From assembly GCA_036378675.1 (NCBI GenBank), contig DASUWA010000005.1, positions 62,001 to 126,000 on the forward strand: a DNA stretch of 64,000 bases, read 5' to 3'. The stretch is from Acidimicrobiales bacterium (GTDB taxonomy: Bacteria > Actinomycetota > Acidimicrobiia > Acidimicrobiales > Palsa-688). Below the pieces are notes generated by a model. It did not search any database. It was given only the letters and a program-made list of their open reading frames with translations, and was not told where the DNA came from. The position numbers were made by a program, and so were the translations under genes. Of the stretch, positions 19,615 to 26,454 are shown one piece after another (within the stretch, counting starts at the first letter, position 1; each line of letters starts with the position of its first letter).

Positions 19615-19907
19615 GGTGCTCCTTGCAGACGCAAGCTCGACGCGAAGCATGGTCACCTGCGCACAGCTGTGATCGCATCAGTGGAATGCCCCAGTCGGGA
19701 GTGGCGTGATCCGTAACGCGAGCGACGTCCTCCCAGGGTCGAGGCCTTAGTAGGTCTGCACTCCGGGAGGGTCTCTGCAACTTGTCAGTAGATCTTGATG
19801 GCCGCCTTCCCCTGCCGGTATCCGACGGCCCGGGTTATGAAGAGTTAAGCGGCGATCTCGGCGATGTGCGTTGAAGAGCCGGCGTATCGTCAACGTGAGC
19901 GCGGACC

Positions 19908-19930
19908 GGGGTGTTCTACGGAGGCGATCC
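19908..19930 (+). promoter_or_regulatory. shared 23-bp upstream motif, copy 2
   Basis: This copy starts GGGGTGTTCTAC and ends GGAGGCGATCC. The following bases (GCGACGTTGA then ATGA) also match the region after copy 5, so leader sequence as well as the motif is shared between these two places. Confidence 0.6.
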
Positions 19931-19956
19931 AACGCCGTTTGCGCGACGTTGATGGT

Positions 19957-20031
19957 ATGAGTATTGAGTTGCATTTTGAAGACGCACAGACAACCAGAAA
20001 ATTGTCGTTGATCAACCGAGTTCAGAGGTGA
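19957..20031 (+). CDS. possible 24-residue upstream peptide
   Basis: An ATG 26 bp after motif copy 2 opens a 24-codon frame (MSIELHFEDAQTTRKLSL ...). It stops in a GTGA overlap with the next gene at 20028. The same arrangement occurs before the hydrolase at 23445. Translational coupling is the likely purpose if the frame is real. Confidence 0.3.
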   Translation: MSIELHFEDAQTTRKLSLINRVQR

Positions 20032-20348
20032 CGCCTTTTGCATCAAGCGCCGAACGAGGTGATACGCACCTTGCCGCGCGTCGGAAACCAGGCGCCAACC
20101 GAAAGAACAGCACTGTCCCTCACAATGACAGTCAGCCGCAGGTGTGGATCGTCAGCACCGCCGAGCTCCACAACGGCCTGGGGTTCGAGGTAAGACGGGT
20201 CTTTGTCAGCGAGCACAGTGCGCTCTACCACGTCGAGGAGCAGTACAGCGTCGCTCCCGTGCTCGACGAGACCGGCGAATGGGAAGGTAGTTCAGCTTTC
20301 GGGCCGCCCCGCGAGATTGCGATCCAGCGATTCAACGTTGAGTCTTGA
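20028..20348 (+). CDS. hypothetical protein, 106 residues
   Basis: The GTG at 20028 overlaps the stop of a short upstream frame. The first 35 residues are low-complexity and basic. The remainder (PQVWIVSTAELHNGLGFEVR ... SALYHVEEQYSVAPVLDETG) looks like a compact mixed alpha/beta domain with a PPREIAIQRFN end. No family was recognised. The true start may lie further in, for example at the GTG of QVWIV. It precedes the first NAD(P)-binding gene in the same direction, about 200 bp upstream. Confidence 0.4.
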   Translation: MTPFASSAERGDTHLAARRKPGANRKNSTVPHNDSQPQVWIVSTAELHNGLGFEVRRVFVSEHSALYHVEEQYSVAPVLDETGEWEGSSAFGPPREIAIQRFNVES

Positions 20349-20470
20349 GTTGTCTCAGCTGTGCGTCGCCGCCCCCGCCACCCCAACGTGTGCCTGCGGA
20401 CGGTGAATCGGGCCAGGTGGCTCGACATCTCGTCGGGGCGCTCCCCGGTGGTCCCGCGGGAAATCGGACT

Positions 20471-20493
20471 GGGGAGTTAGACGGACTCGATTC
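20471..20493 (+). promoter_or_regulatory. shared 23-bp upstream motif, copy 3
   Basis: This copy begins GGGGAGTTAGAC and ends GGACTCGATTC. It lies 55 bp before the first NmrA-like gene (ATG at 20549) and 19 bp before an in-frame ATG at 20513. Confidence 0.6.
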
Positions 20494-20548
20494 ACGAGGC
20501 GAAGCAGCGACGATGAACTCGTCCAATAATCCGAAAGGACGGATCATC

Positions 20549-21307
20549 ATGAAAGTCACCGTCATTGGGGGTACTGGCCTCATCGGTTCCAAGGTGGTTC
20601 TCGACCTCGAGCAAAAGGGGCACGACGCTCTCCCGGCCTCACCCAACTCCGGTGTGAACACTCTCACCGGCGAAGGACTGGGGCTTGCCTTCAAGGGTGC
20701 GGCGGTCGTCGTCGATGTGTCCAACTCTCCATCCTTCGAGGACGCGGCAGTGGTGGAGTTTTTCGAGACCTCGACCCGGCACATCCTCGACCAGGCCGCC
20801 AGTGCGGGAGTGGGTCACCTTGTGGCGTTGTCGGTCGTCGGGACTGAACGCCTGCCCGGCAGCGGGTACATGCGGGCGAAGGTCGCACAGGAGAACCTGA
20901 TCAAAAGATCTTCCATCCCCTACTCGATCGTGCACGCCACCCAGTTCTTCGAATTCATCGGCGGCATCGAGGACGCTGCCACCGAGGGGGGAAACGTGAG
21001 ATTGCCATCGGTGCTGTTCCAGCCCGTGGCCGCGGACGACGTCGCCTTGACCGTGAGCGAGGTCGCCGTTGGAGCTCCGCTCATGGGCACGCTCGAAGTG
21101 GCCGGGCCCGAACAGTTTCGCTTCGACGAGCTGGTCCGGAGGGACTTGATCGCACGCGGAGATCCGCGCCCTGTCGTGGAAGACCGTCACGCTCGATACT
21201 TCGGTACCGAACTCGACGAGCGCTCCTTGGTGCCCGATGCTGGGGCCCGGCTGGGCGGGACTCGATACGAGGACTGGTTGGCGCGGTCCGCGAGTAAGGC
21301 GTCGTAG
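20549..21307 (+). CDS. NmrA/atypical SDR-family NAD(P)-binding protein (copy 1)
   Basis: The 252-residue protein begins with a complete Rossmann glycine motif, GGTGLIG at 7-13. It continues with VVDVSNSPSFEDAAVVEFF, a GVGHLVALSVVGTERLPGSGY strand-turn and a C-terminal half rich in VAGPEQFRFDEL. This is the plan of atypical SDRs related to NmrA and SDR_a5, which often act as NAD(P)-dependent reductases or redox-sensing regulators. The ATG at 20549 has AAAGGA 9 nt upstream; the ATG at 20513 would add 12 residues. Two bases separate its stop from the next small gene. A diverged paralogue lies at 22548. Confidence 0.82.
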   Translation: MKVTVIGGTGLIGSKVVLDLEQKGHDALPASPNSGVNTLTGEGLGLAFKGAAVVVDVSNSPSFEDAAVVEFFETSTRHILDQAASAGVGHLVALSVVGTERLPGSGYMRAKVAQENLIKRSSIPYSIVHATQFFEFIGGIEDAATEGGNVRLPSVLFQPVAADDVALTVSEVAVGAPLMGTLEVAGPEQFRFDELVRRDLIARGDPRPVVEDRHARYFGTELDERSLVPDAGARLGGTRYEDWLARSASKAS

Positions 21308-21309
21308 AG

Positions 21310-21582
21310 ATGCGCAGCGTGCTAGCGGGATCCGGCGAGCCGGCCGGCGATACCTTTTTCGCTTCCTTCCCAGACGGATGGTGGCCTGACCCCAACGACA
21401 ATGACGCTTATGTTCACGTTCGCGTCAGTAAACAAGTCCGGCCTACGGGATCGGTGACGGTGTATCTCCCGAACGGGACCGCCCTCCTCGTACCATCTCA
21501 GGCTCTCGTACGCCTCGCCCCGGTGGAACGCCAGCCGGCCGAACTTACCGCACTCGCACGAAACGCAGGCAACCCGACGTGA
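21310..21582 (+). CDS. hypothetical protein, 90 residues
   Basis: The gene starts two bases after the preceding stop and so belongs to the same transcript. The product has no recognised domain. It contains FFASFPDGWWPDPNDNDAY, then a beta-hairpin-like segment (HVRVSKQVRPTGSVTVYL) and a hydrophobic ALLVPSQALVRLAP. No signal peptide or membrane helix is evident. Its role is unknown; its place among NAD(P)-binding and hydrolase genes suggests an accessory stress function. Confidence 0.55.
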   Translation: MRSVLAGSGEPAGDTFFASFPDGWWPDPNDNDAYVHVRVSKQVRPTGSVTVYLPNGTALLVPSQALVRLAPVERQPAELTALARNAGNPT

Positions 21583-21698
21583 GCCCAGGTCCGGCGCGCG
21601 TTACGCGCCCTGGTCATGCGGGGTCCGGCGTTGTCACCCCACGATGCTCGGGATCGCGGTTCGTTGACCCCATCGCCGTTAATCGAAAAGGAGTTGCC

Positions 21699-21965
21699 AT
21701 GCCCGAAACATGCCGTGATCTCACCGACGCCGAACAAAAAGTTGTCCGAGAGGTCCTCGACGAGGGCGTTCTTGTATCGGGTCTCGTTCCGATCGGCGGT
21801 GAGACCTGGGCGATATACGGGTCCATCCCCGTCGACGGCGAGGTGATTGTCGCCGAGTTTGACAACCGCGCTGACGCCGAGTCAGCACTTGAGCAGATCG
21901 GGGCAGCAGAGCGGGACAACGCCCCCTTCGAATCGTCACCAATCGATGAGAAGGGATCATTATGA
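21699..21965 (+). CDS. hypothetical protein, 88 residues
   Basis: The ATG at 21699 has AAGGAG five bases upstream. The product (MPETCRDLTDAEQKVVREVL ... GGETWAIYGSIPVDGEVIVAEF) is a small acidic alpha/beta protein of unknown family. Its end overlaps the next start by four bases (ATGA), which signals coupled translation. It is part of the run of small genes between the two NAD(P)-binding paralogues. Confidence 0.6.
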   Translation: MPETCRDLTDAEQKVVREVLDEGVLVSGLVPIGGETWAIYGSIPVDGEVIVAEFDNRADAESALEQIGAAERDNAPFESSPIDEKGSL

Positions 21966-22219
21966 GTGATGCCGACGACCAGTTAACCGATTCTCCCGCC
22001 GTGCTTGACCGGCGCAGACTTTTCGAAGAGGTCAGGGTTCGCTTATCCGCTGTCACCGACAGCCTCTCTGACTTCAAAATGGAAGCCGGACAGCTACGGA
22101 CAACCTCTCAAGAGCTTCTCGCAGTCGTCCACCGTATCGAGTGGCTCGCCGACCTCAGCACTCCTGGGCCGTTCACGAGATCGGCATCCAGCGCTTCGCT
22201 GACCACGCTTGACCTCTGA
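21962..22219 (+). CDS. hypothetical protein, 85 residues
   Basis: The gene starts in an ATGA overlap with the preceding one and has AAGGGA upstream. The product is mostly helical with heptad-like spacing (RRLFEEVRVRLSAVTDSLSD ... QLRTTSQELLAVVHRIEWL). That suggests a small coiled coil that may pair with a partner. No family was recognised. Confidence 0.55.
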   Translation: MSDADDQLTDSPAVLDRRRLFEEVRVRLSAVTDSLSDFKMEAGQLRTTSQELLAVVHRIEWLADLSTPGPFTRSASSASLTTLDL

Positions 22220-22303
22220 TCCTGCTCGGGAGCCACCGTTCCAAGTCTGAAGCGTCTGACCGGGCCTCGAAGTATCTGGCGGTCGATCCTTTGGGCCTCA
22301 ACT

Positions 22304-22326
22304 GGGGTGTTACCAGGACTCGATTG
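22304..22326 (+). promoter_or_regulatory. shared 23-bp upstream motif, copy 4
   Basis: This copy begins GGGGTGTTACCA and ends GGACTCGATTG, 51 bp before the small gene at 22378. Confidence 0.6.
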
Positions 22327-22377
22327 TTTGGCGTTCCCGCGAGCATGTGTTTGTCGATCCACGAGGAAGGGGAGCCA

Positions 22378-22551
22378 ATGTCTGACCAACATTCGACAGC
22401 TTCGATCGGTCACGCTTTCGTTGGACAACCAGCGAGCGGGAGCGCCCGCGACCGAACACTCCAGGACGGCCGGCCTTGGGAACACGCGATCGATAACGTG
22501 CCGGTGAGCGATGCGCCGACAGTGCCCCGAGAAAGCACGGAAGCGACATGA
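22378..22551 (+). CDS. hypothetical protein, 57 residues
   Basis: A ribosome binding site (GAAGGGG) precedes the ATG, and the end overlaps the next start by four bases (ATGA). The product is hydrophilic, Ser/Asp-rich and without recognisable domain (MSDQHSTASIGHAFVGQPAS ...), probably disordered. It may serve mainly to couple translation of the NAD(P)-binding paralogue downstream. Confidence 0.45.
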   Translation: MSDQHSTASIGHAFVGQPASGSARDRTLQDGRPWEHAIDNVPVSDAPTVPRESTEAT

Positions 22552-23390
22552 AGAGAATCGTCGTCGTCGGAGGCATCGATTTCGTAGCCTCTATGGTCGT
22601 CGAGAAACTCCGCGGCCGGGGTTACGAGGCTGTGGCGGCCTTAGATGCAAACACTCTCACGGGCGAACGACTTGCCAAGGCCGTCCGAGGAGCGGCGGTC
22701 GTCATTGTTGTGTGTAAGTCGCAGTCCCGCGATGACGCGGCGCTCCTCAGGTTTTTTGAAACCTCGACCCGCAACATCCTCGATTACTCCCTGAGGGCGG
22801 GCGTAGGCCATCTCGTCGCGTTTTCCGTGGTCGGCGGCGACCGCCTGCCAGATAGCGGTTACCTGCGAGCGAAGAACCGAGAAGAGGAGCTCATTGCGAA
22901 CTCATCGATCCCGTTTTCCATGGTTCGCACCACGCAGCTCTTTGAGAGCATTGCCGGGATAGCGGATGACGCCACACATTATTCGACGGTCCTGCTCCCG
23001 CCCGTGCTGGTCCAACCGGTTGCTGCCAGCGACGTGGCTTCTACCGTGACCACGATTGCGTTGGCCGGTCCCGTTGTGGGCGCCATTGAAGTGGCCGGCC
23101 CCGAGCAGTTTTGCTTCAACGAGCTCGTGCAGCGACACCTAATCGGTCGCGGAGTTCAACGGGTCGTCGTCGGGGATCCGTACGCCCACTACCTCGGGAC
23201 TGAACTCGACCACCAGTCACTCTTGCCCGGCGACAGCGCCGTTCTCGGCACGACGTGCTACGAGGAGTGGTTCACAGGGAGCGCGGGCAAGGCTCGCGGC
23301 GATGTTTCGATGGACGGGTCTCAGTCTCGCGTAGGTGTCGGGACTAGGGAGTCCAACGGAGGCGATCCAGGGCGAGCTGTGCGACGGTGA
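22548..23390 (+). CDS. NmrA-like paralogue with degraded NAD-binding motif (copy 2)
   Basis: The 280-residue protein is collinear with the gene at 20549 (shared FFETSTR-ILD, AGVGHLVA-SVVG, VAGPEQF-FNEL and YEEWF-type ends). Its first glycine motif, however, reads GGIDFVA instead of GGTGLIG, so the second and third glycines of GxxGxxG are Asp11 and Ala14. It probably binds the cofactor poorly or not at all and may act as a regulator or a partner of copy 1. The last ~35 residues are low-complexity and contain motif copy 5, so the C-terminus looks extended into a control region. The start overlaps the previous gene (ATGA). Confidence 0.78.
   Translation: MKRIVVVGGIDFVASMVVEKLRGRGYEAVAALDANTLTGERLAKAVRGAAVVIVVCKSQSRDDAALLRFFETSTRNILDYSLRAGVGHLVAFSVVGGDRLPDSGYLRAKNREEELIANSSIPFSMVRTTQLFESIAGIADDATHYSTVLLPPVLVQPVAASDVASTVTTIALAGPVVGAIEVAGPEQFCFNELVQRHLIGRGVQRVVVGDPYAHYLGTELDHQSLLPGDSAVLGTTCYEEWFTGSAGKARGDVSMDGSQSRVGVGTRESNGGDPGRAVRR
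23346..23368 (+). promoter_or_regulatory. shared 23-bp upstream motif, copy 5
   Basis: This copy begins AGGGAGTCCAAC and ends GGAGGCGATCC. With the preceding bases it forms a GGACT-AGGG-AGTCC dyad. It lies inside the 3' end of the paralogue gene, 76 bp before the hydrolase start. Confidence 0.6.
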
Positions 23391-23394
23391 AGCC

Positions 23395-23448
23395 ATGACA
23401 GAGGACACGACGATGTCGTTCCACCGAGCAAGGAGGAGTTCACCGTGA
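23395..23448 (+). CDS. possible 17-residue upstream peptide
   Basis: An ATG 26 bp after motif copy 5 opens a 17-codon frame (MTEDTTMSFHRARRSSP) whose stop overlaps the hydrolase GTG (GTGA). The AAGGAGGAG of the hydrolase lies inside it. The same geometry is seen at 19957-20031. Confidence 0.3.
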   Translation: MTEDTTMSFHRARRSSP

Positions 23449-24362
23449 CGTCAATCTCCGAACGGGAGCGGGGGGAGATCGAGGCCGCGAACGCGTCCGG
23501 CAAGAAGCCGGTCGTGTTGATCCACGGCCTATGGCTGTTGCCGAGCAGCTGGGCAAACTGGGCCGACTTCCTCCGGCAGGCCGGCTACGCACCGCTGACG
23601 CCGGACTGGCCCGACGATCCGGCAACGGTTGAAGCGGCCCGGGCGAACCCGAAGGTCTTCGCTAGGAAGACCTTGAAGCAGGTCGCCGATCACACCACAC
23701 AGATAATCGACGGGTTGGATGAGAAACCAGTGGTCATGGGGCATTCGACTGGGGGCTTGTTGGCCCAGATGCTCGCGGGCCGGGGTCTCTCGGCTGCCAC
23801 GGTGGCGATCGACCCCGGAGTCTTCCGCGGCGTCCTGCCCCTGCCGCCCCCAGTGCTCAGGTCGTCGGGTCCGTTCCTGATCAACCCGCTCACGCGCGGC
23901 CGCTCGATCACGCTTACGTTCAAGCAGTTCACCTACGGCTGGGCAAACGCGCTGGATGCGCGTGAGGCGAAGGACCTTTACCACACCTTTCACGTCGCCG
24001 GCTCTGGGATCTCCCTCACACAGATGGGCTTCGCCAACGTCAACCCGTGGACGCAAGCGAAGGTGAACACGAAGAACCCCGATCGAGGCCCGCTGCTGAT
24101 TATCGAGGGCGAGAGGGATCACACCGTACCGTGGGCGCTCGCCAATGCGGCCTACAAGCGGCAAGCCCGCAATCCTGGAGTCACGGAGATCGTGAAGATC
24201 CCGAGCCGAGGGCACGCCCTCACAATCGACCACGGCTGGCGTGAGGTCGCCCAGACTGCGCTGAACTTCATCCAGCGGGTACTAGGCAGCGACGTCGTGC
24301 CTAATGAAGACACGCAACGGGTAGGCGACGGCGCCTTTCACTCCTTTCGGTCGCCAGCCTGA
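23445..24362 (+). CDS. alpha/beta hydrolase
   Basis: The 305-residue protein has the canonical hydrolase elements: HGLWLLPSSW after strand 3, nucleophile elbow GHSTGG, acid in GERDHTVP and catalytic His in SRGHALTID. Relatives are annotated as lysophospholipase- or non-haem peroxidase-like hydrolases. The GTG start at 23445 has a strong AAGGAGGAG six bases upstream. The last ~20 residues are not conserved-looking. It ends the island and faces the sortase gene convergently across a 440-bp gap. The substrate is unknown. Confidence 0.88.
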   Translation: MTSISERERGEIEAANASGKKPVVLIHGLWLLPSSWANWADFLRQAGYAPLTPDWPDDPATVEAARANPKVFARKTLKQVADHTTQIIDGLDEKPVVMGHSTGGLLAQMLAGRGLSAATVAIDPGVFRGVLPLPPPVLRSSGPFLINPLTRGRSITLTFKQFTYGWANALDAREAKDLYHTFHVAGSGISLTQMGFANVNPWTQAKVNTKNPDRGPLLIIEGERDHTVPWALANAAYKRQARNPGVTEIVKIPSRGHALTIDHGWREVAQTALNFIQRVLGSDVVPNEDTQRVGDGAFHSFRSPA

Positions 24363-24802
24363 GGAGTGCGTCTGATTCCGCGGGGATTCAGCTTGCGTCG
24401 CCGCTTTCCGTCCGGAGAGCACTGATCTGTGGGCGCTTCTCGTCGCAGTTGATGGGCAGATGGCCGTCTGGCCTGAAGGACTAATCTCGCAGGACCCTGG
24501 TGAAAGGCTAAGAGTTTCCAGAGGTCGTAGATCCTTGGGGTAGCGGTGTTTTCGGCTCCGTTTCTGCCGTCGCCTCGCCGCCTTGACCGAACGGAGTGAG
24601 AGGCGGCTCTGCGACCCTTGTGGGCCCATGAAGCGGCCGTCGAGCTCCGGACTTCGCTGCAGCTCGAGTCTCACTGCTGGACACAGGACGACGTCCGAGG
24701 GCCGAGGACGAGAGGAGCGACCGGGCCGCCGTCGTTTTCCTGCGCAGCAGGGACGCGGCGGGCCGGTTGAGCTCCAGGACCTCGAGCCCAACGGCGACGG
24801 AC
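24363..24802. other. intergenic region between convergent genes
   Basis: These 440 bases separate the hydrolase and sortase ends. They contain copy 2 of the 53-bp repeat (24645-24697) and otherwise no frame with family resemblance. Long antisense-looking frames here are side effects of high GC. No strong intrinsic terminator was recognised. Confidence 0.5.
24645..24697. repeat. 53-bp dispersed repeat, copy 2
   Basis: Identical to 8788-8840. Like copy 1 it sits between two convergent genes. The flanks are only loosely alike (a GGCCG a few bases upstream in both), so the 53 bp is close to the full extent of the repeat. Confidence 0.9.
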
Positions 24803-25720
24803 TCAGATGTTCTGAGGCAGAAGAAGCGAGACGTTCTCGAAGCAGAACCAGAGCGGCACGAGACTCACGCCGATACCGACGACGTAGGCGGCGAGACGCC
24901 ACCAACGACGGGTGCGGTTGATGAAGATGCGAGCGATCGCCCACAGACCGGCGACGAGCAGGCCGTAGAGGATCGCCGGCGTCCACGCGTTCGAGTTGCC
25001 GTGCCCGAGGGTCTTGTCGGCGACGAGCTTCGGGGCCGACTGAACCGTCGGCGGCGCTGGGGCCGGCAAGGGGGCCTGGCCGTACAGCTGAGCAGTAACG
25101 ATCAGCCGGTTGGTCGCCGAGAAACGCGGGTTACAGGTGGTCAGCGTCAACTGCGCGATCGGCGTCGGGTCCAGCACCGACACGTCCGTCGGGGTGACGA
25201 CGAAGCTGCGGGTCACCCTGTAGTCCCATCGCCTCCCCTGGGTGTCGGTGAGGAAGATGTCGTCTCCGTCCTTCATCTGGTTGAGGTCGAAGAAGGGCGC
25301 CCCGTAGGTCGTGCGATGGCCGGCGATGGCGGCGTTGCCGATCTGCCCGGGCATCACGGTCTCGGGATAGTGGCCGGGCCCTCTGCGCAGGTCGGCCTCG
25401 CCGATCCCCTGAACCACGTACTTGTCCACTCCGATCCTGGGGATGACCAGGTGGTCGATCGCGCCTCCCGGCGGTAGGTCCGAGTTCGTTGCCCCGGCGC
25501 CCGACCCCAGCGTGGGGGCGTCGGACCCGGAGGTCTTGCTCGCGGAAACGGCGGAGGAGAACGACCGCTTGAGGTTGGACTGGCTGTGCGCCTCCGCGAT
25601 GTTGGTCCCGAGCAGTTCGTATGCCACGAAAAGCAGAACGATCACCCCAAGGGTGATGAGACCGAGCCCGATTTCCCGCACGCCGCGGCGCAGGGGGCCC
25701 ATCGGGACTGGTTCTGACAT
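24803..25720 (-). CDS. class E sortase
   Basis: The 305-residue protein has an N-terminal transmembrane helix (about 17-36), a Ser/Gly-rich linker and the sortase beta-barrel (about 85-210). The catalytic triad is visible: H135 in AGHRTTYG, C196 in LTTCNP and R205 in NRL. Two further membrane helices near 232-252 and 265-290 follow. Sortases attach LPxTG/LAxTG-type surface proteins to the cell wall. The sequence around the catalytic residues fits the actinobacterial class E. C-terminal membrane helices are an addition found in part of that class. No obvious sorting-signal substrate is encoded in the window. Confidence 0.88.
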   Translation of the reverse strand: MSEPVPMGPLRRGVREIGLGLITLGVIVLLFVAYELLGTNIAEAHSQSNLKRSFSSAVSASKTSGSDAPTLGSGAGATNSDLPPGGAIDHLVIPRIGVDKYVVQGIGEADLRRGPGHYPETVMPGQIGNAAIAGHRTTYGAPFFDLNQMKDGDDIFLTDTQGRRWDYRVTRSFVVTPTDVSVLDPTPIAQLTLTTCNPRFSATNRLIVTAQLYGQAPLPAPAPPTVQSAPKLVADKTLGHGNSNAWTPAILYGLLVAGLWAIARIFINRTRRWWRLAAYVVGIGVSLVPLWFCFENVSLLLPQNI

Positions 25721-25824
25721 GCGGCAAGGGTAAGCGGGCGCGGCGCTCGGCGGCTGTCACCTGATACATGCATTCGGGTGAACGCCCGGGGCGGGACGTC
25801 CTGAACGCATGGCAAACTTCGGGT

Positions 25825-26286
25825 ATGCCGGTTCTCCTCATCCGCCATGCGGATGCCGGGCCGCGCCGCGACTGGCAGGGAACCGACCAGGAGCGGGGAC
25901 TTTCGAAGAAGGGCCGGCGACAGGCGGACGCTCTGGTTCGGGTGGTGGAGAAGTACGGGCCGGTGAGGTTGTTGTCGAGCCCGTACCTGCGTTGCGTTCA
26001 CACCCTGGAGCCGGCGGCGGCCGCCCTCGGTTTGGCCATCGAGGTCCACGAGGAGCTCGCGGAGGGCCGCGCGGAGGACGCGCTCAAGCTGATCCGGGCT
26101 CTAGCAGGCGAGGACGTCGCGCTGTGCACCCACGGGGACGTCATCCCCGAGGTGCTGACCGCGCTCGCCGACGAGGATCGCCTCGACCTAGGTTCCGAGC
26201 CCCGCCAGGCGAAAGGATCCGTCTGGGTGCTCGAGCCTTCGGGCGAGCGATTCGTGGGCGCCGAGTACCTGCCGCCGTCGTACTAG
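25825..26286 (+). CDS. SixA-like histidine phosphatase, MutT1 C-domain-like
   Basis: The 153-residue protein begins MPVLLIRHADAG, with the phosphohistidine RH motif of the histidine phosphatase superfamily. It also has SSPYLRCVHTLEPAAAALGL, CTHGDVIPEVL and KGSVWVLEPSGERFVGAEYL. These stretches match the C-terminal domain of mycobacterial MutT1 more closely than E. coli SixA. It may therefore dephosphorylate a nucleotide or small phosphoester rather than a phosphorelay protein. The Nudix half of MutT1 is encoded separately at 8298-8708. It is divergent from the sortase gene across 104 bp. Confidence 0.8.
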   Translation: MPVLLIRHADAGPRRDWQGTDQERGLSKKGRRQADALVRVVEKYGPVRLLSSPYLRCVHTLEPAAAALGLAIEVHEELAEGRAEDALKLIRALAGEDVALCTHGDVIPEVLTALADEDRLDLGSEPRQAKGSVWVLEPSGERFVGAEYLPPSY

Positions 26287-26367
26287 CGGCCGGACCGTCC
26301 CTATAAGAGGGCAGCCTGGGTGACCGGCGTCACCTGGCTTCGCGCCCTGGCCGACGCTTTGCCAACT

Positions 26368-26411
26368 GTTAAGGCTGAGTACACCTAGTGGTCATTAGTA
26401 GTTCATCTGGC
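26368..26411 (+). promoter_or_regulatory. PHO-box-like array upstream of pstS
   Basis: Four contiguous 11-nt units begin GTTAAGG, GTACACC, GGTCATT and GTTCATC. They match the direct-repeat PHO box of Actinobacteria (11-nt period, consensus near GTTCACC). The array ends 43 bp before the pstS start, and PhoP encoded at 31560 is the likely binder. Confidence 0.7.
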
Positions 26412-26454
26412 TGGGTAACCCTGACGCGTCCCCGAATAAGAGGTGAGAACCACA

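Larger units (their letters stand above)
19196..19907. other. low-coding-density region after the redox fusion gene
   Basis: About 700 bases hold no recognisable family. Base composition looks less GC-rich than the flanks, and codon-position bias is poor in every long frame, which fits degraded or imported DNA. Two short minus-strand frames with good ribosome binding sites are listed separately. No transposase or terminal inverted repeats were recognised. Confidence 0.5.

Noticed and set aside
14252-23368. Reading the shared 23-bp motif as a SigB/SigF promoter
   Set aside because: GGGWGT resembles a GGGTAT -10 box, but no GTTT-like -35 occurs at a constant 14-16 bp upstream of the copies.
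24583-24921. Forward frame between the hydrolase and sortase genes
   Set aside because: It overlaps the sortase coding strand and the 53-bp repeat and has shadow-type composition (Arg/Gly/Ser-rich).
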